Positions 7,112-14,988 of a stretch of DNA of 64,000 bases are shown here, piece by piece (position 1 is the stretch's first letter; each line of letters opens with the position of its first letter). Origin of the DNA: Bacteriovorax sp. Seq25_V. GTDB lineage: Bacteria; Bdellovibrionota; Bacteriovoracia; Bacteriovoracales; Bacteriovoracaceae. The stretch is from positions 1 through 64,000 of the forward strand of contig NZ_AUNI01000020.1 in the NCBI RefSeq assembly GCF_000447795.1, read 5' to 3'. Below the pieces are notes generated by a model that ran no database searches, had not been told where the DNA came from, and saw only the letters and a program-made list of their open reading frames with translations. The translations under genes were made by a program, and so were the position numbers.

Positions 7112-8164
7112 ATGGAAATGATTATTGATCCAAATGGCAAGGCAAGTGCTAATTCAGGTGTTTACGGGCTACCGTACAATGAAGAAAATTCAAAGGTTGT
7201 TTATATTCCTGTTCCATGGGACGTAACGACTTCATATATTGCAGGAACACATCAGGGACCTGAAGCTATTTTTAATGCAAGTGAACAGATCGACTTTTTT
7301 GATCTTGAGTACAAAGACGCCTATAAGCAGGGCCTTTTCATGCAAAAGGAAAAGTCTTGGATTAAAACTCTTAATAAAAAAATGAGAACTCAGGCGCAAA
7401 AGATTATTGATGCGAATGAAGAAGTAGAAGGTAATAAAACTTTAGAAGCGGCACTTAAGAAAGTTAACGATGCCTCAAAGAAAGTAAATGACTTTGTTGA
7501 AGCAGAATGTGACCGCCTTCTTGCTGAGGGGAAAATTCCTGTCGTTGTTGGTGGTGACCACTCAACTCCATACGGTGCGATTAAATCGTACGCGAAGAAA
7601 TATAAAAAGGATTTTGGGGTCTTACATTTTGACGCACACTCGGATACACGTATCGCATATATGGGATTTGAACATTCTCATGCTTCAATCATGTATAATG
7701 CTAGCAAAGATATTCCTTCGATTAAGAAGTTTGTTCAAGTTGGAATCAGAGACTTCTGTGAACAAGAATATGAGTATACAAAGAAGAGTAAGAAATTTGA
7801 TGTTTACTTTGATCTTGATCTTCAAAAGAGAAAATTAAAAGGCGAGAAGTTTGAGAAAATCGCAAAAGAAATCGTTTCTAAACTTCCAAAAAATATTTAT
7901 ATCTCATTTGATATCGATGGACTTGATCCAAGATTCTGCCCGCATACAGGGACGCCTGTTCCTGGAGGACTGGACTACAATGAAGTTGTTTTCATTCTAA
8001 ATACTGTGGTTCAATCGGGGCGCAAAATCGTAGGTTTTGATCTTGTAGAAGTATGTCCATCTGGTGACGAAAGTGATGAGTGGGATGCTAACGTAGGGAT
8101 GAGACTTCTTTATAAGATGACATCTGCGTGTATGGCGTCTCAGAAGATTATCAAAAAGAATTAA
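7112..8164 (+). CDS. speB: Ureohydrolase, probable agmatinase
   Basis: 350 residues. All binuclear-manganese ligands are visible: GGDHS (H150), FDAHSD (D174, H176, D178) and SFDIDGLDP (D267, D269). The family cleaves agmatine, arginine, formimidoylglutamate or guanidino acids. I choose agmatinase mainly because of the divergent deoxyhypusine-synthase-like gene, so the substrate is inference. It is longer than typical SpeB (about 305) because of a Lys/Glu-rich helical insert at about residues 85-130. AGAGG precedes the ATG. The Kazal lipoprotein follows 30 bases later on the same strand. Confidence 0.85.
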   Translation: MEMIIDPNGKASANSGVYGLPYNEENSKVVYIPVPWDVTTSYIAGTHQGPEAIFNASEQIDFFDLEYKDAYKQGLFMQKEKSWIKTLNKKMRTQAQKIIDANEEVEGNKTLEAALKKVNDASKKVNDFVEAECDRLLAEGKIPVVVGGDHSTPYGAIKSYAKKYKKDFGVLHFDAHSDTRIAYMGFEHSHASIMYNASKDIPSIKKFVQVGIRDFCEQEYEYTKKSKKFDVYFDLDLQKRKLKGEKFEKIAKEIVSKLPKNIYISFDIDGLDPRFCPHTGTPVPGGLDYNEVVFILNTVVQSGRKIVGFDLVEVCPSGDESDEWDANVGMRLLYKMTSACMASQKIIKKN

Positions 8165-8194
8165 GTTTAATAAGTAATAGCCGATAAGTTCCTT

Positions 8195-8455
8195 ATGAAA
8201 AGACTTGTCGGCATTTTCACATTTCTAATTCTTATCACTTCGTGTGGTGAAGACCCTTTCAAGGCGAAGACTGCATCGCCATCAAAAAATGCGGCATTAA
8301 CTTCTGTAAAATCTACGACCGAATCATCTTCTGAAGGATGTATTTGTCCAATGAACTACGAGCCGGTTTGCGCTGGAGGCAAGACATACTCAAATATTTG
8401 TATGGCCCAGTGTGAAGGCAAGACATTTGAGTACTCGGGCGAATGTTCAAACTAA
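8195..8455 (+). CDS. Lipoprotein with Kazal-type protease-inhibitor domain
   Basis: 86 residues. A lipoprotein signal (LITSC, Cys17) is followed by a Ser/Thr/Lys-rich linker (20-48) and one Kazal domain (about 49-85). The domain has the classic pattern: CICPMNYEPVCAG, then YSNICMAQC and a final Cys. The protein would be anchored in the inner or outer membrane with the inhibitor exposed. Kazal domains bind the active site of serine proteases. In a predator it might protect its own envelope from its own or prey proteases; this is inference. The last four bases overlap the opposing YceI gene. Confidence 0.88.
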   Translation: MKRLVGIFTFLILITSCGEDPFKAKTASPSKNAALTSVKSTTESSSEGCICPMNYEPVCAGGKTYSNICMAQCEGKTFEYSGECSN

Positions 8456-9435
8456 TTGAAATATTTTAAAAATGGATTCTCTCCCCAGCCCATTAATGGT
8501 GCAGTAAAAAAAGAAACTATAATTAAAACGATCATTACAAATCCACTGGCAACAATATAAGTTATGGTTTCGCTATATCCTTTTTCTTCCATGTAAGTTG
8601 AAATTTTTCTTTGACTAAAAATTCCAAATACAATCAAGGCCAGAAAGACTATAAAACCAGTAATTAATGTAAGTGCGACATTCGCAAAAGAAGAATATTG
8701 AGATTCTTTTTTTGGCGCCGGAGTAACTACAACCGGCACTTTTTTGGGATTCGCAGGTACTACCTCAGCTATTGCTTCAAGGTCTTCGAGTTCTGACTTT
8801 GAAGCTGAAACTGTTTTTCCCCTTTGCTTCTCTTTGTAAAAGCGAGAGAAGGCCGGTTTTTCGTTTGAGCGATAACTTTCAATTGAGATATTGAGTTTAA
8901 CAGTCTTAGCAATCAGGAAGCCAGAATTATCATCAAGAACTTTGTTCCATGTTAGTCCGAAGTCATCGCGGTTTAACTCGCCATCAAGTTTAAAGTAGAG
9001 TCCTTCAACCTTCGTCCACGGGTCAGTTTTTGGGCCTAGATAAACTACGTTAAGTTTTACATTCTTTGTCGTCTCTAAAATTGTTAGTGCAACTTCGATC
9101 TCTTGTTTCTCATTCAACTTTAAAAGAAATGGCGTGACTAGTTTTAAAGAAAGTGTTGGGTACTTTCCAATGTCAAAGAAATCACTGCGACGTAAGTGTG
9201 AGTCTCTTTTCTTGTCTGCCGTATCGATTGAAGCCGCAGCAATCTTTCCTTCGAGCTTCGTAATTTTGTTGCTATCTACTTCATAGTAGATTTCAAAGTC
9301 ATTAAAGCGTCCTTCTACATCGTTGATTCCAAGGTATTTCACAGCGAATCCAATCTTAGAATGTTCTTTATTCACGAGATATGTTTCTGAGGCAAATAGG
9401 CATGTTGAAAGCAACATTAAAAATACTATTTTCAT
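8452..9435 (-). CDS. YceI-family lipid-binding domain fused to a C-terminal membrane region
   Basis: 327 residues. A signal peptide (1-16) is followed by a YceI domain (about 18-190), recognised by VNKEHSKIGFAVKYLG, VEGRFNDFE and SDFFDIGKYPTL. YceI proteins form a periplasmic lipocalin-like barrel that binds polyisoprenoids. A Pro/Lys-rich linker (about 205-250) leads to two membrane helices (about 258-282 and 295-318). Normal YceI proteins stop after the barrel, so the membrane tail is unusual and would tether the barrel to the inner membrane. AGGAG precedes the ATG. Confidence 0.85.
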   Translation of the reverse strand: MKIVFLMLLSTCLFASETYLVNKEHSKIGFAVKYLGINDVEGRFNDFEIYYEVDSNKITKLEGKIAAASIDTADKKRDSHLRRSDFFDIGKYPTLSLKLVTPFLLKLNEKQEIEVALTILETTKNVKLNVVYLGPKTDPWTKVEGLYFKLDGELNRDDFGLTWNKVLDDNSGFLIAKTVKLNISIESYRSNEKPAFSRFYKEKQRGKTVSASKSELEDLEAIAEVVPANPKKVPVVVTPAPKKESQYSSFANVALTLITGFIVFLALIVFGIFSQRKISTYMEEKGYSETITYIVASGFVMIVLIIVSFFTAPLMGWGENPFLKYFN

Positions 9436-9585
9436 TATTTTTTACTCCTGATTTCGATGAGCTATATTACAAATTTGTACTCCTCTATATGGTAATTGTT
9501 AAGACTTTTCTGCATTTTAGTAGGGGTGGCACATATTATAAGCATGACAACAAATTGAATTTATTATGCAGCTAAGGAAGTATTA

Positions 9586-9628
9586 ATTTAAAACGCTTAA
9601 GCTTCTGTTTTAAATGTTCTAATATAAT
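9586..9628 (+). promoter_or_regulatory. Inverted repeat next to a -10 element upstream of the CBS gene
   Basis: ATTTAAAAC (9586-9594) and GTTTTAAAT (9607-9615) are perfect inverted 9-mers around a 12-base spacer that is itself partly palindromic. TATAAT lies at 9623-9628, so the dyad covers the expected -35 position, as an operator would. No good -35 hexamer is seen. The rest of the 9436-9720 gap shows nothing further. Confidence 0.4.
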
Positions 9629-9720
9629 TTATGGACGTTCTAAGGATAAGTCTACAGAAAGAGGTTAGAGTCGACCCTATGCTATTCTAAATACGTAGTA
9701 CTAATCGTAAGAGGTTTCAT

Positions 9721-10179
9721 ATGGTCAATTACACTCCGAATTTACAAGTAGCCACCCCAGAGCTTGATGAGCAGGCGAGAATTTGTGCTGGGGACATTTT
9801 ACTCAAATCTGCGTTGACACTGACGAAGGAAATGTCAATTTCAGATGCTTGTTCTTTAATTGATAAGCACAAGGCATCTGGAGCCCCTGTTGTTGATAGT
9901 GCTGGACGTTTACTAGGATTTTTAAGTCAAAAAGATTGCCTGAAATATATCTTGGATATGAAATATTATAATGGTGGCCCAAAAAGGGTTGAAGATTTCA
10001 TGTCAAAAACAGTGATGACAGTGCACAAAGAAGAAACAATTTTATATCTAGCTGAGTTATTTTTAAAAAACAATTATCAAATGTACCCTGTTGTTGACAC
10101 TGAAGGCTTCTTACTTGGAGTCGTGACAAGAAGTGAATTATTTTCACGAATTAATAAGCTAAGTCAGACAACTTGGTAA
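9721..10179 (+). CDS. CBS-domain pair protein
   Basis: 152 residues made of two CBS motifs, about residues 25-80 (ALTLTKEMSISDACSLI, GAPVVDSAGRLLGFLSQKD) and 90-147 (MSKTVMTVHKEETI, MYPVVDTEGFLLGVVTRSEL). Tandem CBS motifs form a Bateman module that binds adenosine nucleotides or S-adenosylmethionine and usually regulates another protein. No catalytic or membrane domain is attached, so it should act as a free cytoplasmic sensor of an unknown partner. A possible operator and -10 lie at 9586-9628. Confidence 0.9.
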   Translation: MVNYTPNLQVATPELDEQARICAGDILLKSALTLTKEMSISDACSLIDKHKASGAPVVDSAGRLLGFLSQKDCLKYILDMKYYNGGPKRVEDFMSKTVMTVHKEETILYLAELFLKNNYQMYPVVDTEGFLLGVVTRSELFSRINKLSQTTW

Positions 10180-10184
10180 AAAAT

Positions 10185-10210
10185 TGAGACCCAAGCAACT
10201 TTGGGTCTCA
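10185..10210. terminator. Bidirectional intrinsic terminator
   Basis: Perfect 10-bp stem TGAGACCCAA/TTGGGTCTCA with a six-base loop, lying between two convergent genes. A T-rich run follows it when read on the minus strand; an AT-rich tract follows on the plus strand. Confidence 0.85.
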
Positions 10211-10221
10211 TAAATTATAAT

Positions 10222-11634
10222 TTATTCAATTAATTCACTTGCATAGAAACATTGTTGTGTTGTTTCATTTGTTTTAAAATGATTCTGTAGCCTTTGTTCC
10301 TCTGTTTGACAGGCAATTTTACAACTTGAGATATCTTCTGAAGTTAACTTCCTTTCAAATTTACCTTTTTCTTTTACTGATACTTTTGAGCGGCATATTG
10401 CTTTGTTTATGTATGTATCAACCAAATTCTCCCCTAGGAAAATATCCAAAATGAATTCTTTCTCCTGATCAAATTGATCGATAAAGCCACTTTTTTGGTA
10501 ATTAAATGTATATTTACAAAGGCTAGGAGTTTTTGCATAGAAGGTTCGGGATACTTGTAAGTTATCTTCTCTATTAAAAAACTTACATGTTTGAGATTCA
10601 GGTTCTTCGCCAAGTTTTGTGATAATTTCGTCTCCATGTATACAATGAGTCCATCTTGATTCTCCATTTGCTCGAGAAGTTTCTCTGTCATGCTCATATT
10701 TGCAGAAATTGATACAATCATCCTTTGAATAAATGAAGGTTGCAGCCCCTGTCCCATTTGGTTGTGTTCCATATATTTTCGCACGACATGAAATTTTATG
10801 GTAGTAGTCGTTAATAATCTCTTTTTCATTGAAAAATAGTTGTACATGAAATTTTTTATTTTTAAATTTGTAATTTTCTAATTTAAAAAGTTCATTCTGC
10901 TTGAAATTATCATTACACATTGATCTCGTAGGAAAAAACCTTGTCGAGTAAATTTCATCTGACGAAGGTATGTAAACTTGGCATTTTTCTGACTTTGAAA
11001 TATCGCCAAATTTTTCAATTTCTTTTCCTCCCCAGTTGCATCTCACTTCTCTTGGGTCCCCATTTGCTTCGTCGGTATAACGTTGATAGTAATCACTACA
11101 TTTATCAATACACTGAGATGAGTCTTCATAGTTATACGTTGTCATACCTGGATGTCTTACAATTGTCGTTCCGTAGACCGTGATCTGACATTCAGGATTC
11201 TCCTTTCTCTCTCTAAATTTTTCGCCATCGAAGAGATAGTTTACGTGATATCCTGTTTTACGAAAATTCTGATTTAAAAGAAAGTCCACGTTTGTACGTG
11301 TTAAGTCTTCACATATAGACTTTGTTTGGGCCCTATATCGTTTGAATACTTCACCAGACTCATTCCATATAACAACACATTCTTTATGGTCTGGAAGAGT
11401 TCCGTGACTCCATAATTTTTTACTATCATAATAGCAAGAATAGATTCGTGGACCATCTTCTCTAGAGAGAAATCTATCACGATGATACTCGCACTTTGTA
11501 CTACATTCAGCTTCCGTTTTTGTAGAAAAACCTACATCATTTGATTCAAAGTAGCGCTTACCTTGGTGTTTCGTTTGGCAGTAGCCTGCAAAGATTGGAA
11601 TTGATATCAAGAATACCCCTAAAAATTTAATCAT
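10222..11634 (-). CDS. Secreted protein with 3.5 copies of a six-cysteine repeat
   Basis: 470 residues, signal peptide to about residue 16. An internal repeat of about 130 residues is obvious from the Cys spacing. Unit 1 has Cys at 19, 44, 48, 67, 86, 108. Unit 2 has 149, 175, 179, 199, 218, 240. Unit 3 has 283, 307, 311, 331, 350, 373. A truncated unit 4 has 414, 438, 442, 462. Each unit has a C-x3-C core (CSTKC, CIDKC, CINFC, CKIAC), and units 2-3 share a YGT motif after the first Cys. The even Cys count suggests three disulphides per unit in an oxidising compartment. No known domain recognised. AGGAG lies five bases before the ATG. Confidence 0.88.
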   Translation of the reverse strand: MIKFLGVFLISIPIFAGYCQTKHQGKRYFESNDVGFSTKTEAECSTKCEYHRDRFLSREDGPRIYSCYYDSKKLWSHGTLPDHKECVVIWNESGEVFKRYRAQTKSICEDLTRTNVDFLLNQNFRKTGYHVNYLFDGEKFRERKENPECQITVYGTTIVRHPGMTTYNYEDSSQCIDKCSDYYQRYTDEANGDPREVRCNWGGKEIEKFGDISKSEKCQVYIPSSDEIYSTRFFPTRSMCNDNFKQNELFKLENYKFKNKKFHVQLFFNEKEIINDYYHKISCRAKIYGTQPNGTGAATFIYSKDDCINFCKYEHDRETSRANGESRWTHCIHGDEIITKLGEEPESQTCKFFNREDNLQVSRTFYAKTPSLCKYTFNYQKSGFIDQFDQEKEFILDIFLGENLVDTYINKAICRSKVSVKEKGKFERKLTSEDISSCKIACQTEEQRLQNHFKTNETTQQCFYASELIE

Positions 11635-11706
11635 AAAAACTCCTTTGAAGTTATGATCGGTTAGGGGGAGTTATTTTATTTTTCTTAAGTCGGGACAGTA
11701 GAGCAA

Positions 11707-12447
11707 CTAATAGTTTCGACATGGAAAAAATTGAATATTGATTTTGTATACAAGATCAGCATTTTCTGTTTTGTCATATTTCTTAGCAAAGCTTCTGTAG
11801 AATTCAAATAACTCATCTTTTGCTTTTGCAAGATCAGCTTCCTCAATTGCTATCGTTCCTGCAATATATTCGCGCACCTCTACAGGAGTGTTATATAATG
11901 CTTCTTCTGCAAGATTCAGACTATGTGAGTGATGCTTTTTTATTTTTAAATCAGAAACTTCTGTCTGTGAAGAAATAGGATTTGTTAAACGTAAGAGTTT
12001 ACCGTCTCTTATAGTCAGGTAATTGTATGCAATTAAATCTTTCAGGCACTCTTCAGCTCTACTTTCTTTGATGAAAAGTTGCTGACTAATCCATTTTGCA
12101 TTACCTTGATTGCCTTTTAATTTACATAAATTTAAAATGGCAAAGTACTCCCAGTCGGAAATTGGGTGAAACTCGGCTTCTTCGAGTATTTTAAATTTTA
12201 ATCTCTTCTGTAAAGATGCCTCAGCGTATTGATTGATCAGTAATTCTCTTTCTTCTTCTGACTGAGTTATATTTCCAATAATTGTCTGGAGATTTCTCTC
12301 TGATGGGACTCTCGAACCATTAATTATTTCGGCAATTGTTGTTTTGCCTACTCCTAGATCAAGAGCAAAGCTTCTTATTGAGTAGTTATTTTTATTCTTT
12401 TGTCTTTCTTCTAAAACACTTTTCAAGTAACTAGAAAAATCTTTCAT
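11707..12447 (-). CDS. TIGR02147-family transcriptional regulator (HTH plus DUF4423-like domain)
   Basis: 246 residues. The N-terminal helix-turn-helix (about 5-60) reads SIRSFALDLGVGKTTIAEIINGSRVPS. The C-terminal part (about 90-235) carries a second winged-helix-like region (WISQQLFIKESRAEECLKDLI) and the helical end typical of this family, which is known mainly from Fibrobacter and Bdellovibrio-type genomes. It ends in FFPCRNY. It lies divergent from a putative secreted metalloprotease with only 68 bases between the starts, so that gene and itself are likely targets. Ligand unknown. Confidence 0.8.
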   Translation of the reverse strand: MKDFSSYLKSVLEERQKNKNNYSIRSFALDLGVGKTTIAEIINGSRVPSERNLQTIIGNITQSEEERELLINQYAEASLQKRLKFKILEEAEFHPISDWEYFAILNLCKLKGNQGNAKWISQQLFIKESRAEECLKDLIAYNYLTIRDGKLLRLTNPISSQTEVSDLKIKKHHSHSLNLAEEALYNTPVEVREYIAGTIAIEEADLAKAKDELFEFYRSFAKKYDKTENADLVYKINIQFFPCRNY

Positions 12448-12515
12448 TTCTGTCCCGAGTTAGAGTAGGTAAAAAAAAATAATCATTTTTTAAAATATTA
12501 GTTTATTCTATATGT

Positions 12516-13463
12516 ATGAAAAAGAAAATATTACTGTTCCTAATTTTAATTTATTCTTCTGTTACAGCATCAGATGTCGTGAGAAATGGTGGAGGTATCT
12601 CAGAGCAAAATATTATTTTTGCTTTTGAAAAACTTCCTGAATTTTTAAATATTTGTTTGAGTCAGAATACATGTGTCACTAATGAGTCTGAAGTTAATTT
12701 GATTGAAAGTATTGTGCAGTCTTATAATAATGAAGGGAAAAATAATATAGTTTTCAAATCAGAAAGAAAAAATCCCGGCTTTTTTGTCATTGATGGGCTT
12801 GAAAAAATTGCGATTACTGGAAATCGTGTTGGAGATATAATTTATGTAAATACTGATCTTCTCTATAAAAAAGATAAGAATGAAATGACTAAATTTTTCC
12901 AAGTCTCACAGGCCGTTCAGTTACTTGTCCATGAGTTAGGCCATCACCATGGAGACTATACTCATGACTTTTTAGATTCTGTAGGGGCGAGAGTAAGGTC
13001 ATTTTTTGAGGGAAGACTTGCAGAAGTATTTTATTCACCGTTTATTTTTGATATGAGTGTCTTATCTCTTCATGGAAACTCTTATACGACAAATGGAATA
13101 TTGATCTTAAATACTGGAGTAGAGCTTATTTCTTTGAGCAAACTTTTTAATGTCTATGGATGTCCAGCTTCAAGTCTTGGAGAGTTGAATAGATTGAAGA
13201 ATCAAAAATATCATTTCTACAATATTAGTTGGAAGCATGATGATGGTCCTTTAATGAGTGGGAAAAAATCATTTTCTGGTACATTTGTACTGATGTGTGA
13301 ATATGAAAATATTGGGAATCATTCTAGGTATCATTCTTTTGATATCGAGTTTGATATTTCACAACATCTAGGAATAGGCAGTGTCGAACTTAAAAAGAAG
13401 CCATTTCTTCGTCGGATTAAGCCTTTATATAAAGTAAGCAATGGAAATATTTTGAAATTATAA
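12516..13463 (+). CDS. Putative secreted zinc metalloprotease with HExxH motif
   Basis: 315 residues, signal peptide to about residue 18. The start SDVVRNGGGISEQNI is a pattern I associate with exported Bdellovibrio-type proteins. HELGH at 139-143, inside LVHELGHHHGDYTHD, is a classic zinc-binding HExxH motif, with further His and Asp residues as candidate third ligands. The C-terminal half (about 165-315) is mainly beta and unassigned. No clear Shine-Dalgarno precedes the ATG, so the message may be nearly leaderless. The divergent TIGR02147 regulator probably controls it. Function as a protease is inferred from the motif alone. Confidence 0.75.
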   Translation: MKKKILLFLILIYSSVTASDVVRNGGGISEQNIIFAFEKLPEFLNICLSQNTCVTNESEVNLIESIVQSYNNEGKNNIVFKSERKNPGFFVIDGLEKIAITGNRVGDIIYVNTDLLYKKDKNEMTKFFQVSQAVQLLVHELGHHHGDYTHDFLDSVGARVRSFFEGRLAEVFYSPFIFDMSVLSLHGNSYTTNGILILNTGVELISLSKLFNVYGCPASSLGELNRLKNQKYHFYNISWKHDDGPLMSGKKSFSGTFVLMCEYENIGNHSRYHSFDIEFDISQHLGIGSVELKKKPFLRRIKPLYKVSNGNILKL

Positions 13464-13466
13464 AAG

Positions 13467-13488
13467 AAAGCCTGCAATTGCAGGCTTT
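13467..13488. terminator. Bidirectional intrinsic terminator
   Basis: A 22-base perfect palindrome (AAAGCCTGCA with its complement) followed by a T-run, between the convergent metalloprotease and ppa genes. Confidence 0.88.
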
Positions 13489-13494
13489 AATTTT

Positions 13495-14169
13495 TTATAG
13501 CTTTGAAAAGTATTCAGCAGTGTATTTATCGTTGTAGTCTTCAATTCCAAGCTCGATAATTTTTAGAGCTTCTTCTCTTCCGTAAAGACCAGTGATTTCA
13601 ACCTTTGCTTTCTTATCTGTTTGAGGAATTTCCTTGTAAGTTAAGAAGTAGTGCTTAAGTTGATTAAGGATTGCTTCTGGACAATCAGTAATATCTGTCA
13701 TGTGACCATAAGTCGCATCATCTTTTAAAACAGCAACGATCTTATCATCAACTTCTCCACCATCTAGCATTCTGAAACCACCAATTGGAATACAGTTTAC
13801 AAGAATATCTGCGTGATCAATATTTTTGTCTGTAAGAACACAAACATCAATAGGATCAGCATCACCGAAAAGACCATCTCTTCCTGTTTGCTTCATTGTG
13901 TACTCTGCTGACTTTTCCGCAGAGTATGTTCTTGGAATCAGACCGTAAAGAGCTGGGATGATATTAGAAAACTTTTGTGGACGATCGATTTTTAGGTAAC
14001 CAGTCGCCTTGTCAATTTCATACTTCACTCTATCAGATGGAGTGATTTCAATATATGCGTTAAGAACAGACTTATCTTTGTCGTCCCAAACATTTACCCC
14101 ATGCCATGGGTTTGGTCTAAATAGGTGGCCAGCAACTTTTAAAAATTCAGTAATTTGATCATTGTTCAT
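13495..14169 (-). CDS. ppa: Inorganic pyrophosphatase (family I)
   Basis: 224 residues. The metal-binding signature appears as FGDADPIDVCVLT, with VKYEIDKATGYLKIDR and the downstream DDKIVAVLKDD. It hydrolyses pyrophosphate to phosphate in the cytoplasm and so drives nucleotide, tRNA and fatty acid activation. It is slightly longer than E. coli Ppa (about 176), with an N-terminal extension and a longer middle, as in eukaryote-like family I members. It ends at a shared terminator. Its start faces a structured RNA and apt. Confidence 0.95.
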   Translation of the reverse strand: MNNDQITEFLKVAGHLFRPNPWHGVNVWDDKDKSVLNAYIEITPSDRVKYEIDKATGYLKIDRPQKFSNIIPALYGLIPRTYSAEKSAEYTMKQTGRDGLFGDADPIDVCVLTDKNIDHADILVNCIPIGGFRMLDGGEVDDKIVAVLKDDATYGHMTDITDCPEAILNQLKHYFLTYKEIPQTDKKAKVEITGLYGREEALKIIELGIEDYNDKYTAEYFSKL

Positions 14170-14249
14170 TTAACATGTCCTTTCGAAATACAAATATAAA
14201 AAAATTCAAGAGACCGTATCATATCTTTTCTGGAATTTTAATACCTTTC

Positions 14250-14406
14250 TTAACTGCCCCCTTCTAATGGTGTTGGGGTCTGTCGAAGGATGTTGTCGTT
14301 GGTTTGTCGCGTTATTTTATTTATTCACGTTGGAATCGATAACTCAAGATTGGGTAGTCATAAAAGAGAGCGAGGATCGCTAACACCATTGCGATGGGGC
14401 AGTTAA
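14250..14406 (+). ncRNA. Candidate structured RNA, about 157 nt, possibly 6S-like
   Basis: Two in-register inverted repeats close this element. TTAACTGCCCC (14250-14260) pairs with GGGGCAGTTAA (14396-14406), 11 perfect pairs. After a 5x5 internal loop, AATGGTGTTGG (14266-14276) pairs with CTAACACCATT (14380-14390), 11 pairs including one G-U. That G-U would be a C-A mismatch in the antisense RNA, which favours the plus strand. The interior has three TGTCG blocks near its start and a small hairpin GCGA-GGA-TCGC (14370-14380) on the 3' side that competes with the end of the inner stem. A closed rod with a central loop and a 3'-side hairpin resembles 6S RNA, but I see no conserved 6S sequence. 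The apt promoter overlaps its 3' arm, so it is not the apt leader. Confidence 0.55.
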
Positions 14407-14417
14407 TCGGATATACT
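14389..14417 (+). promoter_or_regulatory. Sigma-70-type promoter of apt
   Basis: TTGCGA at 14389-14394 and TATACT at 14412-14417 with a 17-base spacer. The predicted start is near 14424, about 24 bases before the apt start codon. Confidence 0.6.
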
Positions 14418-14447
14418 TTGCGCTCATTACATTTTAAGGGGTTAGCA

Positions 14448-14987
14448 ATGAGTAAGGTACAAGATATCAAGAAATTAATTAGAACGATTCCAAATTTTCC
14501 ACACGAAGGAATTATGTTTCGCGATGTGACAACTCTTCTAAAAGACGCAGACGGTCTTCAAAATACTGTCGAACTATTTGTTGAACGTTACGAAAAAATG
14601 GACTTTGATGTTGTTGTTGGTATTGAGTCTCGTGGTTTTATTCTTGGAAGCATCTTAGCTTACCATTTTCATAAAGGATTTATTCCTGTTCGTAAGAAGG
14701 GAAAGCTTCCTGGTGAAGTAATTTCTCAATCATATGATCTTGAGTATGGAACAGATACTCTTGAGCTTCATGTTGATGCTATCAAAAAAGGTCAAAAAGT
14801 ACTCGTTATCGATGACCTTCTTGCTACCGGTGGAACTGCTTTTGGAGCGATTAAGCTAATCGAAAAGCTAGAAGGTAAGGTTGTTGAGTTCGCTGTAATC
14901 GTAGACTTGCCTGATCTTCAAGGGAAGAAAAAACTTGAAGATGCTGGTCATAAAGTTTTCACTCTTGTGGAGTATGAAGGGCTATAA
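14448..14987 (+). CDS. apt: Adenine phosphoribosyltransferase
   Basis: 179 residues from the ATG at 14448, chosen because AAGGGG lies upstream and the length matches E. coli Apt (183). An upstream in-frame ATG at 14394 adds 18 unrelated residues. The PRPP-binding loop VLVIDDLLATGGTA, the early FPHEGIMFRDVT and GIESRGFILG are all present. It converts adenine and PRPP to AMP in purine salvage. That suits an organism that takes up prey nucleic acid products. The downstream TerB-like gene is convergent, one base away. Confidence 0.95.
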   Translation: MSKVQDIKKLIRTIPNFPHEGIMFRDVTTLLKDADGLQNTVELFVERYEKMDFDVVVGIESRGFILGSILAYHFHKGFIPVRKKGKLPGEVISQSYDLEYGTDTLELHVDAIKKGQKVLVIDDLLATGGTAFGAIKLIEKLEGKVVEFAVIVDLPDLQGKKKLEDAGHKVFTLVEYEGL

Positions 14988-14988
14988 T

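Noticed and set aside
14250-14447. Purine or PRPP riboswitch controlling apt
   Set aside because: None of the conserved riboswitch motifs I know are present, and a good promoter lies at the 3' arm, downstream of most of the structure.
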